Below are positions 8,579 to 17,768 of a stretch of DNA of 33,083 nt, one piece after another (the first letter of the stretch is position 1; the number at the start of each line of letters is the position of its first letter). A program made the position numbers and the translations under genes. The notes under the pieces were generated by a model. That model saw only the letters and a program-made list of their open reading frames with translations. It was not told the DNA's origin and did not search any database. The DNA is from Terriglobia bacterium (GTDB taxonomy: Bacteria > Acidobacteriota > Terriglobia > UBA7540): NCBI GenBank assembly GCA_030040995.1, contig JASHOS010000110.1, positions 1-33,083 on the forward strand. The letters are read 5' to 3'.

Positions 8579-10222
8579 ATGAAGTCTCTATGGTGCGGCA
8601 TCGTGGGAATCCTGCTCGTGGCGTCAGGCGCTCGCAGCCAAACTTTCCCCGCACCGGACTATTTTCACCAGCTACTCTACCCTCCGCCCGTGAAAGCGCA
8701 CCTAGCCCCTCCACAAGAGCTGCACGAATACGTGGTGAACGGAAAGCTTCGGCTCACGCTTGATGACGCGATTAAGCTGGCGCTCTTGAACAACACCAAC
8801 GTGCAGCTTGACCAGTTGCAAATCGAGACCCAGGAATACGCCCTCGAGGCTGCCTACAGCCCGTTCGATCCTCTCGCGACTTCGACGTTTTCCTCGTCCC
8901 GCAACATCTCTCCAGCAACCAACACGCTGCAAGGCGCCTCAACGGTGAGCAGCCTATTCCAGGATGACGATACAACGTACTCTCAGACGTTTGAGACGGG
9001 CACGAACTACACGGCCAACTTTACCGGCAGCAAGGGAACTACCAACAGCGTCTACTATTTCCTGAACCCCTACCTGTCGTCTGATCTCAGTGTTACACTA
9101 ACCCAGCCACTGTTGAGGAACCGGGGGTTTTTTGCAAACCGCGCTCCCATCGTCATCGCCCAGAGAACCCTTGATGAGTCGCGCCAAACGTTCGAGGCTC
9201 AAGTCAGCGACCTCCTCCAGCACGTGATTACCGACTACTGGACTGCAGTGGGCGCGCGCGAAAATCTGAATGTGGCTCACAGCTCTCTTGCGCAAGCCCA
9301 GGCCAGTTATAACCACGACGAGCGGTCTCTCCAGTTAGGCGCGCTTTCTCCTCTGGATATCTACCAATCGGAATCGCAGGTGGCCCAGGTGAAGGTCAAC
9401 GTCATTCAGGTGCGGTATCAGCTCCAGCAGGCGGAAGAACAGTTGCGGCAGGATATCGGCGCGGACCTCGATCCGGCGATTGATGAGCTCGATCTCGATT
9501 TGGCTGGAGACCCCCGCCCGCAGGGCCAGCTTCTTACCGTGGACCCGGACACCGCTCTGCAGGAGGCGCTCGCCCACCGGCCGGAGCTGGCGGCGCTTAA
9601 CCAGCAGTTCCTGGCCGATGAAGCGAACGTTCGCTACCAGCACAATCAGATGCTGCCGAATCTCGAACTCTCAGGAAATTACGCTTCGAACGGTCTAGGC
9701 GGTGATGAACTTCTGCCGGGCACGCCACCCGTCGTCATCCCCGGCGGATTCGGAAGTTCCCTCAGCCAGCTCTTCCATTTCCACTACCCAACCTACGGGC
9801 TTACACTCACCCTGACCCTGCCGATTCGTAATCACGCGGCGGAAGCGGCGCTCGGACAGGCCGCCGTCTCGAGAAAGCACGATCTTTATTCACTGCGTGA
9901 GGAAAAAGAAACTGTCCACCTCGATGTGGTGAACGCCGTACATGAGCTTGAGGATGCGAAGCTCCAACTGGCGGCAGCCGTGTCGTCACGGGATCTGGCG
10001 GAGAAGAACCTGCAAGCCCAACAGGAGAAATACAGACTCGGAACCGAGCAGGTATACTTTGTGCTTGCGGCGCAAACGGCGCTGGCGGCGGCAGAAAACA
10101 GCCTCGTGCAGGCGGAGATTACCTATCAGCTCGCTGTTGCTGACCTGGCCCATGCGGAAGGAACTCTTCTCGATGCTTATAACGTTCATCTCGCTCCCCC
10201 CGCTCCGTCCCTCCAGCCGTGA
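8579..10222 (+). CDS. TolC-type outer-membrane efflux protein
   Basis: The ATG at 8579 has GGAGG six nt upstream and begins a signal peptide (MKSLWCGIVGILLVASGARS, cleavage near SQTFP), so I prefer it to an upstream in-frame start at 8489 inside the permease gene. The resulting 547-residue protein has two repeats of the outer-membrane-efflux fold: LTLDDAIKLALLNNTNVQLDQLQIE near the N-terminus and, in the second half, DTALQEALAHRPELAALNQQ, each followed by long Ala/Gln-rich helices. TolC-type proteins form trimeric channels spanning the outer membrane and periplasm. It begins 25 nt after the permease and closes the adaptor-permease-channel cluster. Substrate unknown. Confidence 0.9.
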   Translation: MKSLWCGIVGILLVASGARSQTFPAPDYFHQLLYPPPVKAHLAPPQELHEYVVNGKLRLTLDDAIKLALLNNTNVQLDQLQIETQEYALEAAYSPFDPLATSTFSSSRNISPATNTLQGASTVSSLFQDDDTTYSQTFETGTNYTANFTGSKGTTNSVYYFLNPYLSSDLSVTLTQPLLRNRGFFANRAPIVIAQRTLDESRQTFEAQVSDLLQHVITDYWTAVGARENLNVAHSSLAQAQASYNHDERSLQLGALSPLDIYQSESQVAQVKVNVIQVRYQLQQAEEQLRQDIGADLDPAIDELDLDLAGDPRPQGQLLTVDPDTALQEALAHRPELAALNQQFLADEANVRYQHNQMLPNLELSGNYASNGLGGDELLPGTPPVVIPGGFGSSLSQLFHFHYPTYGLTLTLTLPIRNHAAEAALGQAAVSRKHDLYSLREEKETVHLDVVNAVHELEDAKLQLAAAVSSRDLAEKNLQAQQEKYRLGTEQVYFVLAAQTALAAAENSLVQAEITYQLAVADLAHAEGTLLDAYNVHLAPPAPSLQP

Positions 10223-10408
10223 GGCCCTCGTATAGGGCGGCGAGATTGAGTAGGGCCCGTAGAAATGGGGGAATGTGTAGTCAGCGAATCACGTATTCGC
10301 GCGAGCTGACGGCGCACTCAGAAGAAATACTGCGGTGATCGCCAACTGAAGTTTTCTTACGACCTCTCTCTTCGAGACACTGGATTCTTTCGCGGCAGGC
10401 AGGCCACG

Positions 10409-11290
10409 TCACTGCACGTCCGAAACCTTCCCATTGATAAATGTCACTTTGAGGTCCTTGTAGACCCAGATCTTCTTGGATCCTAAATCGACAGTTTTAT
10501 CGGGTTGGCCGAGAGCGGCTTGCACCTGATCTGGAGTTTGGCCCTTCTGGATGCTTACTGGCTGAGCCGGCGGAGCGGCAGCTTGGCCCTGGTCCTGAGA
10601 CTGTCCTTGATCCTGTCCCTGTCCCGCCTGGGCGCCCTGGTCCTGTTGTGAGCCGCTACTGTTGTCGATGCTGAACACTTCGCCAATCGTGTCTTCAATC
10701 TTCGACACATCACCCTTCTGCAGAGAGCCCTTGGCAAACTGAAAGTCCACCTCGGACTTGTAGTACGTGGGCGGGTTAGTTCCGTTGCAGGTGTCGCAAG
10801 CGACAATGCTGAACGCGATGCTGTCTTTCTTCGGGTTGACGTCAATTTTCGTAGGATAGACTTTGTCACCTACTTTGAAATATTGCGTTGACGAGGTGTC
10901 CGTACTGGAGCTGCTCACATCACCTGCGGTCGATCCAGGCAAGTGACTTGTGAGTGCGCCGAAGCCGTGCTTTCCGCCGTGCCCTCGTGCTGCAGTGCAA
11001 AGCTTGCCCGGCGGTTGCAGGTCATCATCTTTGAACTTTGCAGGACAACCCTTCGGACTTCCCCAGGGAGTCCCGAGGATTCCGCCCTTCTGGACAACGA
11101 GCATTGTCCCCTGCTGAAGTACTGTAGGGCCGCTCGAGTCCGAACCCATCTTCGCCAACTGGTACTGCGCTTCAAGCTGTTCTTGGATTGAAGGCGCCGA
11201 AGCGTTTTGTGCAAGCAAGACCGAACAGGAAAGCGCGCCCTCCGCAATCAATGTGATTACGAGAAATCCGATCTCAAGATGCCGCCGCAT
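10409..11290 (-). CDS. Secreted protein with C-terminal BamE/SmpA-like segment
   Basis: I do not recognise a named family for the whole 293-residue protein. It starts with a signal peptide (cleavage near VLLAQN), and AAAGGAGG about 9 nt upstream of the ATG makes the start firm. A central region (about 135-205) is probably globular and contains a CDTC pair. A low-complexity linker of Gln, Gly, Asp and Ala follows (about 212-242). The last 45 residues (GQTPDQVQAALGQPDKTVDL, then KKIWVYKDLKVTFINGKVSDV) look like the small BamE/SmpA-OmlA fold seen in many envelope proteins. It is probably periplasmic. It lies 155 bp downstream of the Tyr-rich secreted protein on the same strand and may be co-expressed with it. 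Confidence 0.7.
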   Translation of the reverse strand: MRRHLEIGFLVITLIAEGALSCSVLLAQNASAPSIQEQLEAQYQLAKMGSDSSGPTVLQQGTMLVVQKGGILGTPWGSPKGCPAKFKDDDLQPPGKLCTAARGHGGKHGFGALTSHLPGSTAGDVSSSSTDTSSTQYFKVGDKVYPTKIDVNPKKDSIAFSIVACDTCNGTNPPTYYKSEVDFQFAKGSLQKGDVSKIEDTIGEVFSIDNSSGSQQDQGAQAGQGQDQGQSQDQGQAAAPPAQPVSIQKGQTPDQVQAALGQPDKTVDLGSKKIWVYKDLKVTFINGKVSDVQ

Positions 11291-11445
11291 AGGTCGATGC
11301 CTCCTTTATGGTTTTTCCGAATTGGAGAAATGGCTAACAGCGCTTCTGTGGGTTACGCCGTGCCTCGATATAACCTGCGGCAAAACCGCTCTGTGGTCTC
11401 AGCGGTTCGGCTGATTTGGAAAGCTGCGGCCTGTAACCAAACTTC

Positions 11446-13224
11446 TTACTGCTGGACGGCCGCCTCAGTCTGGTCAGCCTGCTGTTGCGCTCCTGCCACT
11501 TGGGCCGCCGCACCAGGGTCGGCCGCGGGCGCTGGAACTTCTCCAGCCGTGGTGGATGTGTCTGGCGCCTTCGGCAGACCGCCCTTCCCGGAGTTATCAG
11601 CAAGCTGCTTAAGGCCAGAATCAACCTGCTGGAGAAGCTGGTTGTACATTTCCTGCAGGTCCTGGACGCCAACTGTTACGCTCTGGCCGGCCGCGCAGTC
11701 CGCTTGCATGCTGCTTAGCACTCGGGCGCTAACCCTTTGGTTTTCGTCCGGGGTATCCGTGAGTCGCATCACGACGTCACCAGGCGTCAGGGCGCATTCT
11801 TCCCCACTGGCATTGACCACGTCGAAGCCGCTCGAAACAACGAAAACGCGCACGGCGGGGTTCAGAGCAGCAGGCACATCGCCGCCGCCAGGCTGGGATG
11901 GGTCGGCCGCAGCGGATTGCTCGGAGGCGAGTTGCGCTTTGACCTCGTCGGCAATCATCTGCTTGACCTGGGGGCTAAGTTGAACCTGGCCTGTACCTCC
12001 TTGCGCGCCGGACGGCGCTGGCGGAGGATCACCCGCAGGGGGTGCTACCACGCTCGCCACAAGTACCGGCGTCGCGGACGTGCCGTTCCAGGTCTCGTTC
12101 CAAGGATTCCCGTTGTATACGCCCGCGACGGAGCCACCGACAGTATTTGGGGTCAGGATTCTGCCGGTGTAGGTGGCATAGTTTCCCGCTGATACGCCCG
12201 CCGGATCTGTTCGGGTAAGCACGACGGCGCCCGCATCCCACCTGACGACCGATAGGACCGAAACAGAACCGTTGCTCCACGCGGCGTTATAATGCGCGCC
12301 ATCCCACGTCCACGTAGAACAGCCACCTTGCTCGCATACATTCAAAGTTGGGGGTACGTTAACCGCGTACGTCGCAGGCGGCGCCGCGTTGCTTGCGGAG
12401 GCTTGCGCGGCATTCGCCTCGGCCTGTGCTGCGTAGGCAGCCTGGAGGTTGGCGGCAATGATATAGTCTGTCAGCCACAGTGATGCCGCTGGATACACGG
12501 GATACGGAGCAAAGTAGGGACCGTAATACCCGTACCACGGGGAGCCCGCCCAGCCCCAGGCTGCTGGGGCGTAGTACACAGGCGCCGGCCAGGGATTATA
12601 GGCCCATCGATAATAAACCGGGTGGTAGTAATAGACGGGAGCGTATCGGTAATACACCGCGCCGCGGTAAGCGTACGACCTGTACACCACCACGCGCGTC
12701 CGTCCGTCCACCACATAAGTACGCTGAAAATACCTTCTGCCGCCACGCATCATATAGGGCCGCTCGACGTAGCCGCCGTGCCGGCCATAGGCCACAATGG
12801 TCCTCCCATTCCGCTCAATCTCAACCCTCCGAGGGCCGCGGAGCGGGTGACGAATGGTCATTCCTCGCGTACGAATCGTCGCAATTCTGCCGTTTGGGAG
12901 GCGCCTGACGGTGGCCATCCTGCCGCCCGGCAGTGAGACAGTCCTGACATTCCGCAAACCGGGAGCAGCGGGCCGCCTTACAAAATTTGCCGGCCGTCTA
13001 ATCGCCATGTTATTTCTGGCGCCAGGCACGAGCCTCCTCTGCGGGGTCACCGGCCGTCGTGTGTTTGCGGGCCGGGCAGGTGGCTTGGCGGCAGGAGCTG
13101 GTCGCTTCGGCGGCGGTGTGCTCTTCTTCTTATTGTTTTGGGCGAATGCCGGAACAGCCAAGAAGAACAAACAGGTGATAACCCAAGTCCATCCCCTTCT
13201 GTGACTTGCCTCCGCTGAGTGCAT
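11446..13224 (-). CDS. Secreted Pro/Arg- and Tyr-rich protein of unknown function
   Basis: A 592-residue exported protein with GGAGGG upstream of the ATG and a signal peptide ending at AFAQ. Regions in order: a very basic Pro/Arg-rich stretch (about 30-130); a Tyr/Trp/Pro-rich stretch (about 165-255) with many YYY and PVYY motifs; an Ala-rich segment; a beta-type module (about 295-385) with STWTWDGAHYNAAWSNGS and a later NPWNETWNGT; a predicted helix (QVKQMIADEVKAQLASE); and a C-terminal domain (about 470-550) containing two Cys that could form a disulfide. Comparable architectures occur in acidobacterial secretomes without an assigned role. The basic and aromatic-rich regions suggest wall or exopolymer binding, but that is only inference. 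It is divergent from the kinase gene. Confidence 0.75.
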   Translation of the reverse strand: MHSAEASHRRGWTWVITCLFFLAVPAFAQNNKKKSTPPPKRPAPAAKPPARPANTRRPVTPQRRLVPGARNNMAIRRPANFVRRPAAPGLRNVRTVSLPGGRMATVRRLPNGRIATIRTRGMTIRHPLRGPRRVEIERNGRTIVAYGRHGGYVERPYMMRGGRRYFQRTYVVDGRTRVVVYRSYAYRGAVYYRYAPVYYYHPVYYRWAYNPWPAPVYYAPAAWGWAGSPWYGYYGPYFAPYPVYPAASLWLTDYIIAANLQAAYAAQAEANAAQASASNAAPPATYAVNVPPTLNVCEQGGCSTWTWDGAHYNAAWSNGSVSVLSVVRWDAGAVVLTRTDPAGVSAGNYATYTGRILTPNTVGGSVAGVYNGNPWNETWNGTSATPVLVASVVAPPAGDPPPAPSGAQGGTGQVQLSPQVKQMIADEVKAQLASEQSAAADPSQPGGGDVPAALNPAVRVFVVSSGFDVVNASGEECALTPGDVVMRLTDTPDENQRVSARVLSSMQADCAAGQSVTVGVQDLQEMYNQLLQQVDSGLKQLADNSGKGGLPKAPDTSTTAGEVPAPAADPGAAAQVAGAQQQADQTEAAVQQ

Positions 13225-13719
13225 CGTTCCCTCCTAACTTACGCTCAGAAATCCCGTGTGGGTCCAGATCTTCAGGCTGAAAAGAGGCCCTCCCATAGCT
13301 CTATCTGCGTAAAGCTCGGGACTTTTTGCCAAGTTATTTTTAACCAACTTGCAACGGGGGCCGTTTCCCTTAGGTGCGGAGCAAGACATGGGTTCGGGGA
13401 GCTTGAAAGAGGTGGAGACGGGGACGGAAGTTTTCTCGCGCTCCGACTGGCGAGGACGGGACGCGGCCGGCGCTTTTTCCAGCCAACGCGTTCCGGGTGA
13501 GGGGTTGCACAGATTCCGGGCTACCAGGCTTAGAGCGGAGAGCGTAGCGCGGTTTCGCGCTGCCGTAAAATTCGGACCTCAATGTCACCGCGAGCCAGAA
13601 CTCACGCAGATAGAATTGTGGGCGCTCACGGTTGACCTAAGACACAAGCCAGTGCGAAGATGGGCCAACGAATCAAGCATCAGGTCCAGCAGCGTGGCGG
13701 TTTTGAGAAGGTGACCGCT
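13225..13719. other. Divergent intergenic region with repeat copy B
   Basis: About 495 bp between the secreted protein and the sensor kinase. It contains the repeat at 13463-13506. The rest holds no credible gene; open frames on both strands lack ribosome binding sites. An in-frame ATG at 13660 could extend the kinase N-terminus by 20 residues, but it has no good binding site. Confidence 0.5.
13463..13506. repeat. Dispersed intergenic repeat, copy B
   Basis: Aligns without gaps to 2934-2977, with 37 of 44 bases the same. Both copies start GCGGCCG, share a TCCAGCC centre and end in GGTGAGGGGTT. The two copies lie more than 10 kb apart in unrelated intergenic spaces and in the same orientation. 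Confidence 0.7.
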
Positions 13720-16700
13720 ATGAACCGGTTCGCGCAACTACTCTCGCCCTTTGCCGGACAGCGCACCGTCAGGCGCCGACGCAAATTCAACTCGCGCAAG
13801 GAGTTCGTGCGGAAACTCGTCCCCGCCTTGCTTATTTCTGCTCTCAGCCTCTTTCCCACTACGGTCGCGCACGGGCAGCAGTATCCATTCGTGAAGATTG
13901 GCGGAGCGGACGCGCCGAAGGGCTGCTTTTTTCCATTTCAGGATAGTCGCGGAGGTCTCTGGCTCGCCGGGTGCGAGACGGGGACGGAAGGCTTTTTCTA
14001 TTTTGACGGAAGGCGTTTCATGTCCCCGCTAAAAACCCCTTTTCCGCAGGGCCTTGTGAGAGGTATGGCGGAGGACAGCGAGGGTGGAATATGGATACCT
14101 TCCACGTCAGGGCTATATCGCGCCTATCATGGCAGCCTGGAAAAGATAGCCGATGGACAGGCTTGGGCGGGAATTACGAATGTCGCTCCGGACGTTTTTC
14201 TCCTAACGATCGGGAGGCATGGGGTTAGAACACTTACGGGTGCTGCGATCACGCGCATAACAAGAGCGGCGCGGGGGTGGAAGGCCGACGTAATTCTGAG
14301 ATCGGTTCCTCAGGTCCAGTTTCGGCTTGATCGGTCCGGAAATATCCTTTTCGGGTGCGCTGGCGGATTCTGTGAATTGCAGAGAGACGAAGTCCTGCAT
14401 TGGCGGCCCGGCGACGTCCTTACGGTTACGCATCACGTGATGCCCACGCGCACGAGCTACGCGGACCGTGTGTCTGTTGTCTGGAGAGATCGTTTTGGAT
14501 GCACATGGATGCGGAGTGAGAACGATGCTTCGTACCGATGCCCCGCCGATCCCCGCCCGATCACGCTCTCTTCAAGTATAGTGAGCGAGGGGTTCCCGTT
14601 GATCTTCGAGTTGAATGATGGCGCTATCGTTATTCCCAGCTTTGCTGGGATCGCCATTGGCCGGCCTGGAAAATTTCGCGTGGTGACGGTGCTGAACGGC
14701 TACCCAAGTGTAGCAGGTGCGCTCGTCACCGAAAATGGCCGCATTTTGCTGACCAACCAAAATGGCTTATTTCTCTTCTCGCCCCGATTGGAACTGGAGT
14801 TCTGGTCGCCGCAAGATGGATTGGACGGCCTCACCTGGTCGGTGCTGCGATTGCAAAACAGAATGTTTGCAATCGCAGGTGACTCGATTCGAGTCCTCGA
14901 CCGGGATCGGCGCCGCTGGCAGTTGCTGACGAGGTTACGGGCCGGGACACATCTCATTGCCGGTCCCAACAGTACAATACTGGCGGGAAGCCATACGGAT
15001 GGCGTGGTGCAACTAAGCCAGAACGGAAAAGTATTGCGTCGATCCGTTCCCACAGACGTGAGCATGCTAACGCGAACGCCGGACGGGCAGTTCTGGGCAG
15101 CAGGAAACGGAACGTTCAGAGTTATTCCCAGGGGGAAGCGCTTAGACTTGGAAGCGGCAGATGCTGCGTCCCCACAGCCTGAAGGACTCGACATGAAGGT
15201 CGATCACGACGGCAGCCTCTGGACCTGCTCCGCGGCTGGACTCGGCCACCTGGATGATTCCGGCTGGCGTATTCTGTCCACGCGGGTGGGACTTTTGCAG
15301 GATCAGTGTGATTCCTTTGCCATCGATGGAGCCGGAGACATCTGGTACGCCTACCTCGGTACCCCCTTTCTTTCTCTGATCCGAGGGCCTCGCAGTAGCA
15401 AGCCCCTGTTTCGCTATTTTCCGGGCGGCGGAGAATTGTCTACCGCGCGCAGCTATTTCCTCAATGTAGACCGTCGTGGCTGGCTTTGGCGTGGAACTCC
15501 AGACGGGCTCTACGTTGCAGATGCGGAAGAAGCGCGCTCGGGTCAGTGGCTGCACCTCGATCGCCGGGACGGTCTTCCGGCGGTCGATACGAACCAGAAG
15601 TCCTTCTTTGAAGATACAGATGGTTCCGTTTGGTTCGGAGCGGAAGACTCCATCGTTCACATGTTTCCACCCTCCGACTTGGTTCATCCCGCCCGCGCTC
15701 CCTTGGTGTTTATCTCGGCATTCTCGTGGAACGGTGGAGCCCCGGAGATGGCTGAGGCCGTTCATGAGATACCACACGGATCGAACATCATCGCTTACAT
15801 TGGTTCACTTCAATTCGACCGGCGCAATAACTTGCGCCTGCGGTACCGGCTTTTGCCAAGACGATCGTCCTGGCGCGCCACGAGCAACCTCGATTTGCCT
15901 CTGGGAAAACTAGGCTGGGGCTCGCACACGCTGGAAGTACAGGCGAGACTCTTCACAGGACCGTGGTCAGGCACCGTAAGACAATCGTTCACCGTGCTAC
16001 GCCCAGCCTGGCTGGCCTGGCCGCTTGTTGTTGGCTACATCGTGACGCTGGCCTTGCTGCCGATTGCTTTGTACCTATTGCAACGCAAACATCAAGCCGA
16101 CGAGGTTGCGCTGTTGCCTAACCTGGCGGCATGGCGGTTGGGAACTCTGTTGCCAGAGTTGCATGGGTTGGCAGGAACCGTGCTTGACTCACGATTTGAA
16201 GTGGGGGAGATTCTAGCGAGGGGCGGATTTGCCCATGTGATGAGCGGATACGATCGCAGCCAGCAGCAGCGTTGCGCCATCAAGATCTTCCGCAGCGAGG
16301 TAAAAGACAAAGCCTGGGTGCAGCGAAGATTTGAACAGGAGGTCACCGCGCTCCAACAAGTGCGGCACCCCAACGTCGTTTCGATCTACGCGAAAGGTAT
16401 CGCACCTTCAGGCTCGCCTTATCTCGTTATGGAGTTCGTGGAGGGCAGGAGCCTGCGTGAAGTGCTTGAAACGGGGGCTCTGCCGCCCGAGCGCGTGGCC
16501 CGGCTGTTGCGTCAGCTTGCCGGCGCGCTCGACGCGATTCATTCGGAGAGCATCTGGCACCGTGACGTAAAGCCCGAGAACATCATGATTCGCAAAGAAG
16601 GTACATCCAATGAGGAACCGGTTCTAATCGATTTTTCGATTGCCATCGTCAAAGATGCTGACGAAACACTCCACGGACTTTCCCGGGCGGCTGGAACCTT

Positions 16701-17013
16701 CGATTATATGGCGCCGGAGCAGGCTATCGGCTACGCTCAGAATTCAAGCGACATCTACAGCCTGTCTAAAGTTGTGATTGAAATGCTCAGCGGAAGGCGC
16801 CTGTCCCAGCTGCTGCCCGACGCCGCGCTGGATCTGCCGCTGCAGGTTCAGGATCTGCTGAGAAGCTTAGATATCGAGCTCAGTGGGGAATCGATTACCA
16901 TGCTCGCGACTGCGCTCGAGTTCGACCCGGCAAAGAGGCCCCAGGCGGCAGGCTACTTTGCCAGGGCCATTGTTGAAGACCTCGAGTCAAGCCCGCGAGT
17001 CAGGCAGCCCTAA
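13720..17013 (+). CDS. Membrane sensor Ser/Thr kinase with periplasmic propeller and Y_Y_Y domain
   Basis: The 1097-residue protein (ATG at 13720 with GAAGGTGA upstream) has a signal sequence or first membrane segment (LVPALLISALSLFPTTVAHG, about 33-53). About 600 residues of propeller repeats of the two-component-regulator type follow (DSRGGLWLAG, DSEGGIWIPSTSGLY, DHDGSLWTCS, DTDGSVWFGA), then a Y_Y_Y domain (about 680-755, LRLRYRLLPRRSSW), a membrane helix (about 764-786) and a cytoplasmic Hanks-type kinase (about 822-1090). The kinase has the Gly loop LARGGFAHV, Lys855 in CAIKIF, HRDVKPEN (HRD from 947) and YMAPEQA. The metal-binding DFG is DFS (971-973). This receptor layout usually ends in a histidine kinase; here a Ser/Thr kinase replaces it. 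The 3' end overlaps the convergent sigma factor gene by 27 bp. Confidence 0.9.
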   Translation: MNRFAQLLSPFAGQRTVRRRRKFNSRKEFVRKLVPALLISALSLFPTTVAHGQQYPFVKIGGADAPKGCFFPFQDSRGGLWLAGCETGTEGFFYFDGRRFMSPLKTPFPQGLVRGMAEDSEGGIWIPSTSGLYRAYHGSLEKIADGQAWAGITNVAPDVFLLTIGRHGVRTLTGAAITRITRAARGWKADVILRSVPQVQFRLDRSGNILFGCAGGFCELQRDEVLHWRPGDVLTVTHHVMPTRTSYADRVSVVWRDRFGCTWMRSENDASYRCPADPRPITLSSSIVSEGFPLIFELNDGAIVIPSFAGIAIGRPGKFRVVTVLNGYPSVAGALVTENGRILLTNQNGLFLFSPRLELEFWSPQDGLDGLTWSVLRLQNRMFAIAGDSIRVLDRDRRRWQLLTRLRAGTHLIAGPNSTILAGSHTDGVVQLSQNGKVLRRSVPTDVSMLTRTPDGQFWAAGNGTFRVIPRGKRLDLEAADAASPQPEGLDMKVDHDGSLWTCSAAGLGHLDDSGWRILSTRVGLLQDQCDSFAIDGAGDIWYAYLGTPFLSLIRGPRSSKPLFRYFPGGGELSTARSYFLNVDRRGWLWRGTPDGLYVADAEEARSGQWLHLDRRDGLPAVDTNQKSFFEDTDGSVWFGAEDSIVHMFPPSDLVHPARAPLVFISAFSWNGGAPEMAEAVHEIPHGSNIIAYIGSLQFDRRNNLRLRYRLLPRRSSWRATSNLDLPLGKLGWGSHTLEVQARLFTGPWSGTVRQSFTVLRPAWLAWPLVVGYIVTLALLPIALYLLQRKHQADEVALLPNLAAWRLGTLLPELHGLAGTVLDSRFEVGEILARGGFAHVMSGYDRSQQQRCAIKIFRSEVKDKAWVQRRFEQEVTALQQVRHPNVVSIYAKGIAPSGSPYLVMEFVEGRSLREVLETGALPPERVARLLRQLAGALDAIHSESIWHRDVKPENIMIRKEGTSNEEPVLIDFSIAIVKDADETLHGLSRAAGTFDYMAPEQAIGYAQNSSDIYSLSKVVIEMLSGRRLSQLLPDAALDLPLQVQDLLRSLDIELSGESITMLATALEFDPAKRPQAAGYFARAIVEDLESSPRVRQP

Positions 17014-17634
17014 TGGGAGTGACTGTGCCCCCTTTACTTTACCCCGAAGTGTTTGTTTGAGCCACTCACGGCCTCTTTCCCAGCGCGAGCGTACCTGCCG
17101 GAAGCTGAGCCCAGTCTCCTTTGCAATTTCGTCGAGCGTAAATCCGGCGATGTAATGCATATCCACGATGCGGGCTGCGTCTGGATCATGCGCTTCCAGC
17201 CGCTCCATCGCGATTCCGATCTCGACAATCTGCTGAGCCTCACGCACTGGGGCTCGGAGCACTGCGGCAGCTTCGTTGAGCGGCAGTGTGGCTTCAGAGC
17301 CGCCGCGACGCTGGGCAAGCCGATTTCGAGCCAAATCGATAAGAACTCGCCTCATCGCCAAGCTTGCCAAAGCATAGAAATGTCCCCGGTTCCGTACCTC
17401 CCAACCGCCTTTCGACAGGTTTCGTACCCAGACCTCTTGAATCAACTCAGTTTTTGAAACGGGCGCCAGGTATCGTTCCCTTTTCAACTCACGGGCCGCT
17501 ATTTCATATAGTTTGGGTAAAACTTCGCGGAGCAGCGACTCGACCACAGTCTTGTCGCCCTGCATGAAAGATTGCAGTTGCTCCGTTAGCGACGGCTTAT
17601 TATCTACCACTTTAAAATAGCCCGATGATGCCAA
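16987..17634 (-). CDS. ECF-type RNA polymerase sigma factor
   Basis: This 215-residue protein is an ECF sigma factor of the Sigma70_ECF type common in Acidobacteria and Planctomycetes. Region 2 runs from about 55 to 115 (SKTELIQEVWVRN, then HFYALASLAMRRVLIDLARN), and region 4 is a helix-turn-helix at about 160-200 (FTLDEIAKETGLSFRQVRSR). It starts at TTG with a GAGG-containing site about 9 nt upstream; the next Met is 23 residues further in and would remove the N-terminal helix. No anti-sigma factor gene is adjacent. The only neighbour with a signalling role is the convergent Ser/Thr kinase, whose 3' end it overlaps. In Vibrio, a Ser/Thr kinase (PknT) activates an ECF factor (EcfP) by phosphorylation, so a functional link here is plausible but unproven. 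Confidence 0.88.
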   Translation of the reverse strand: MASSGYFKVVDNKPSLTEQLQSFMQGDKTVVESLLREVLPKLYEIAARELKRERYLAPVSKTELIQEVWVRNLSKGGWEVRNRGHFYALASLAMRRVLIDLARNRLAQRRGGSEATLPLNEAAAVLRAPVREAQQIVEIGIAMERLEAHDPDAARIVDMHYIAGFTLDEIAKETGLSFRQVRSRWERGREWLKQTLRGKVKGAQSLPLGLPDSRA

Positions 17635-17714
17635 ACTATTTTCCTCACGTCAATCAGCAACTCGTCACGACGGCAATTCGAAACGGCGATAAAAAATTCG
17701 ATGATAGCTCTAGA

Positions 17715-17744
17715 TTGTGGGCTGCGCGAACGGCATGATATATT
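17715..17744 (+). promoter_or_regulatory. Candidate sigma70-type promoter for tRNA-Ala/trpC
   Basis: TTGTGG at 17715-17720 and TATATT at 17739-17744 are separated by 18 nt. Transcription would start near 17751, a short distance before the tRNA at 17769. The -10 is good and the -35 moderate. Since trpC begins 3 nt after the tRNA, this promoter probably also serves trpC. Confidence 0.5.
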
Positions 17745-17768
17745 GAATCAACGTTGCCACGGCAGCCA

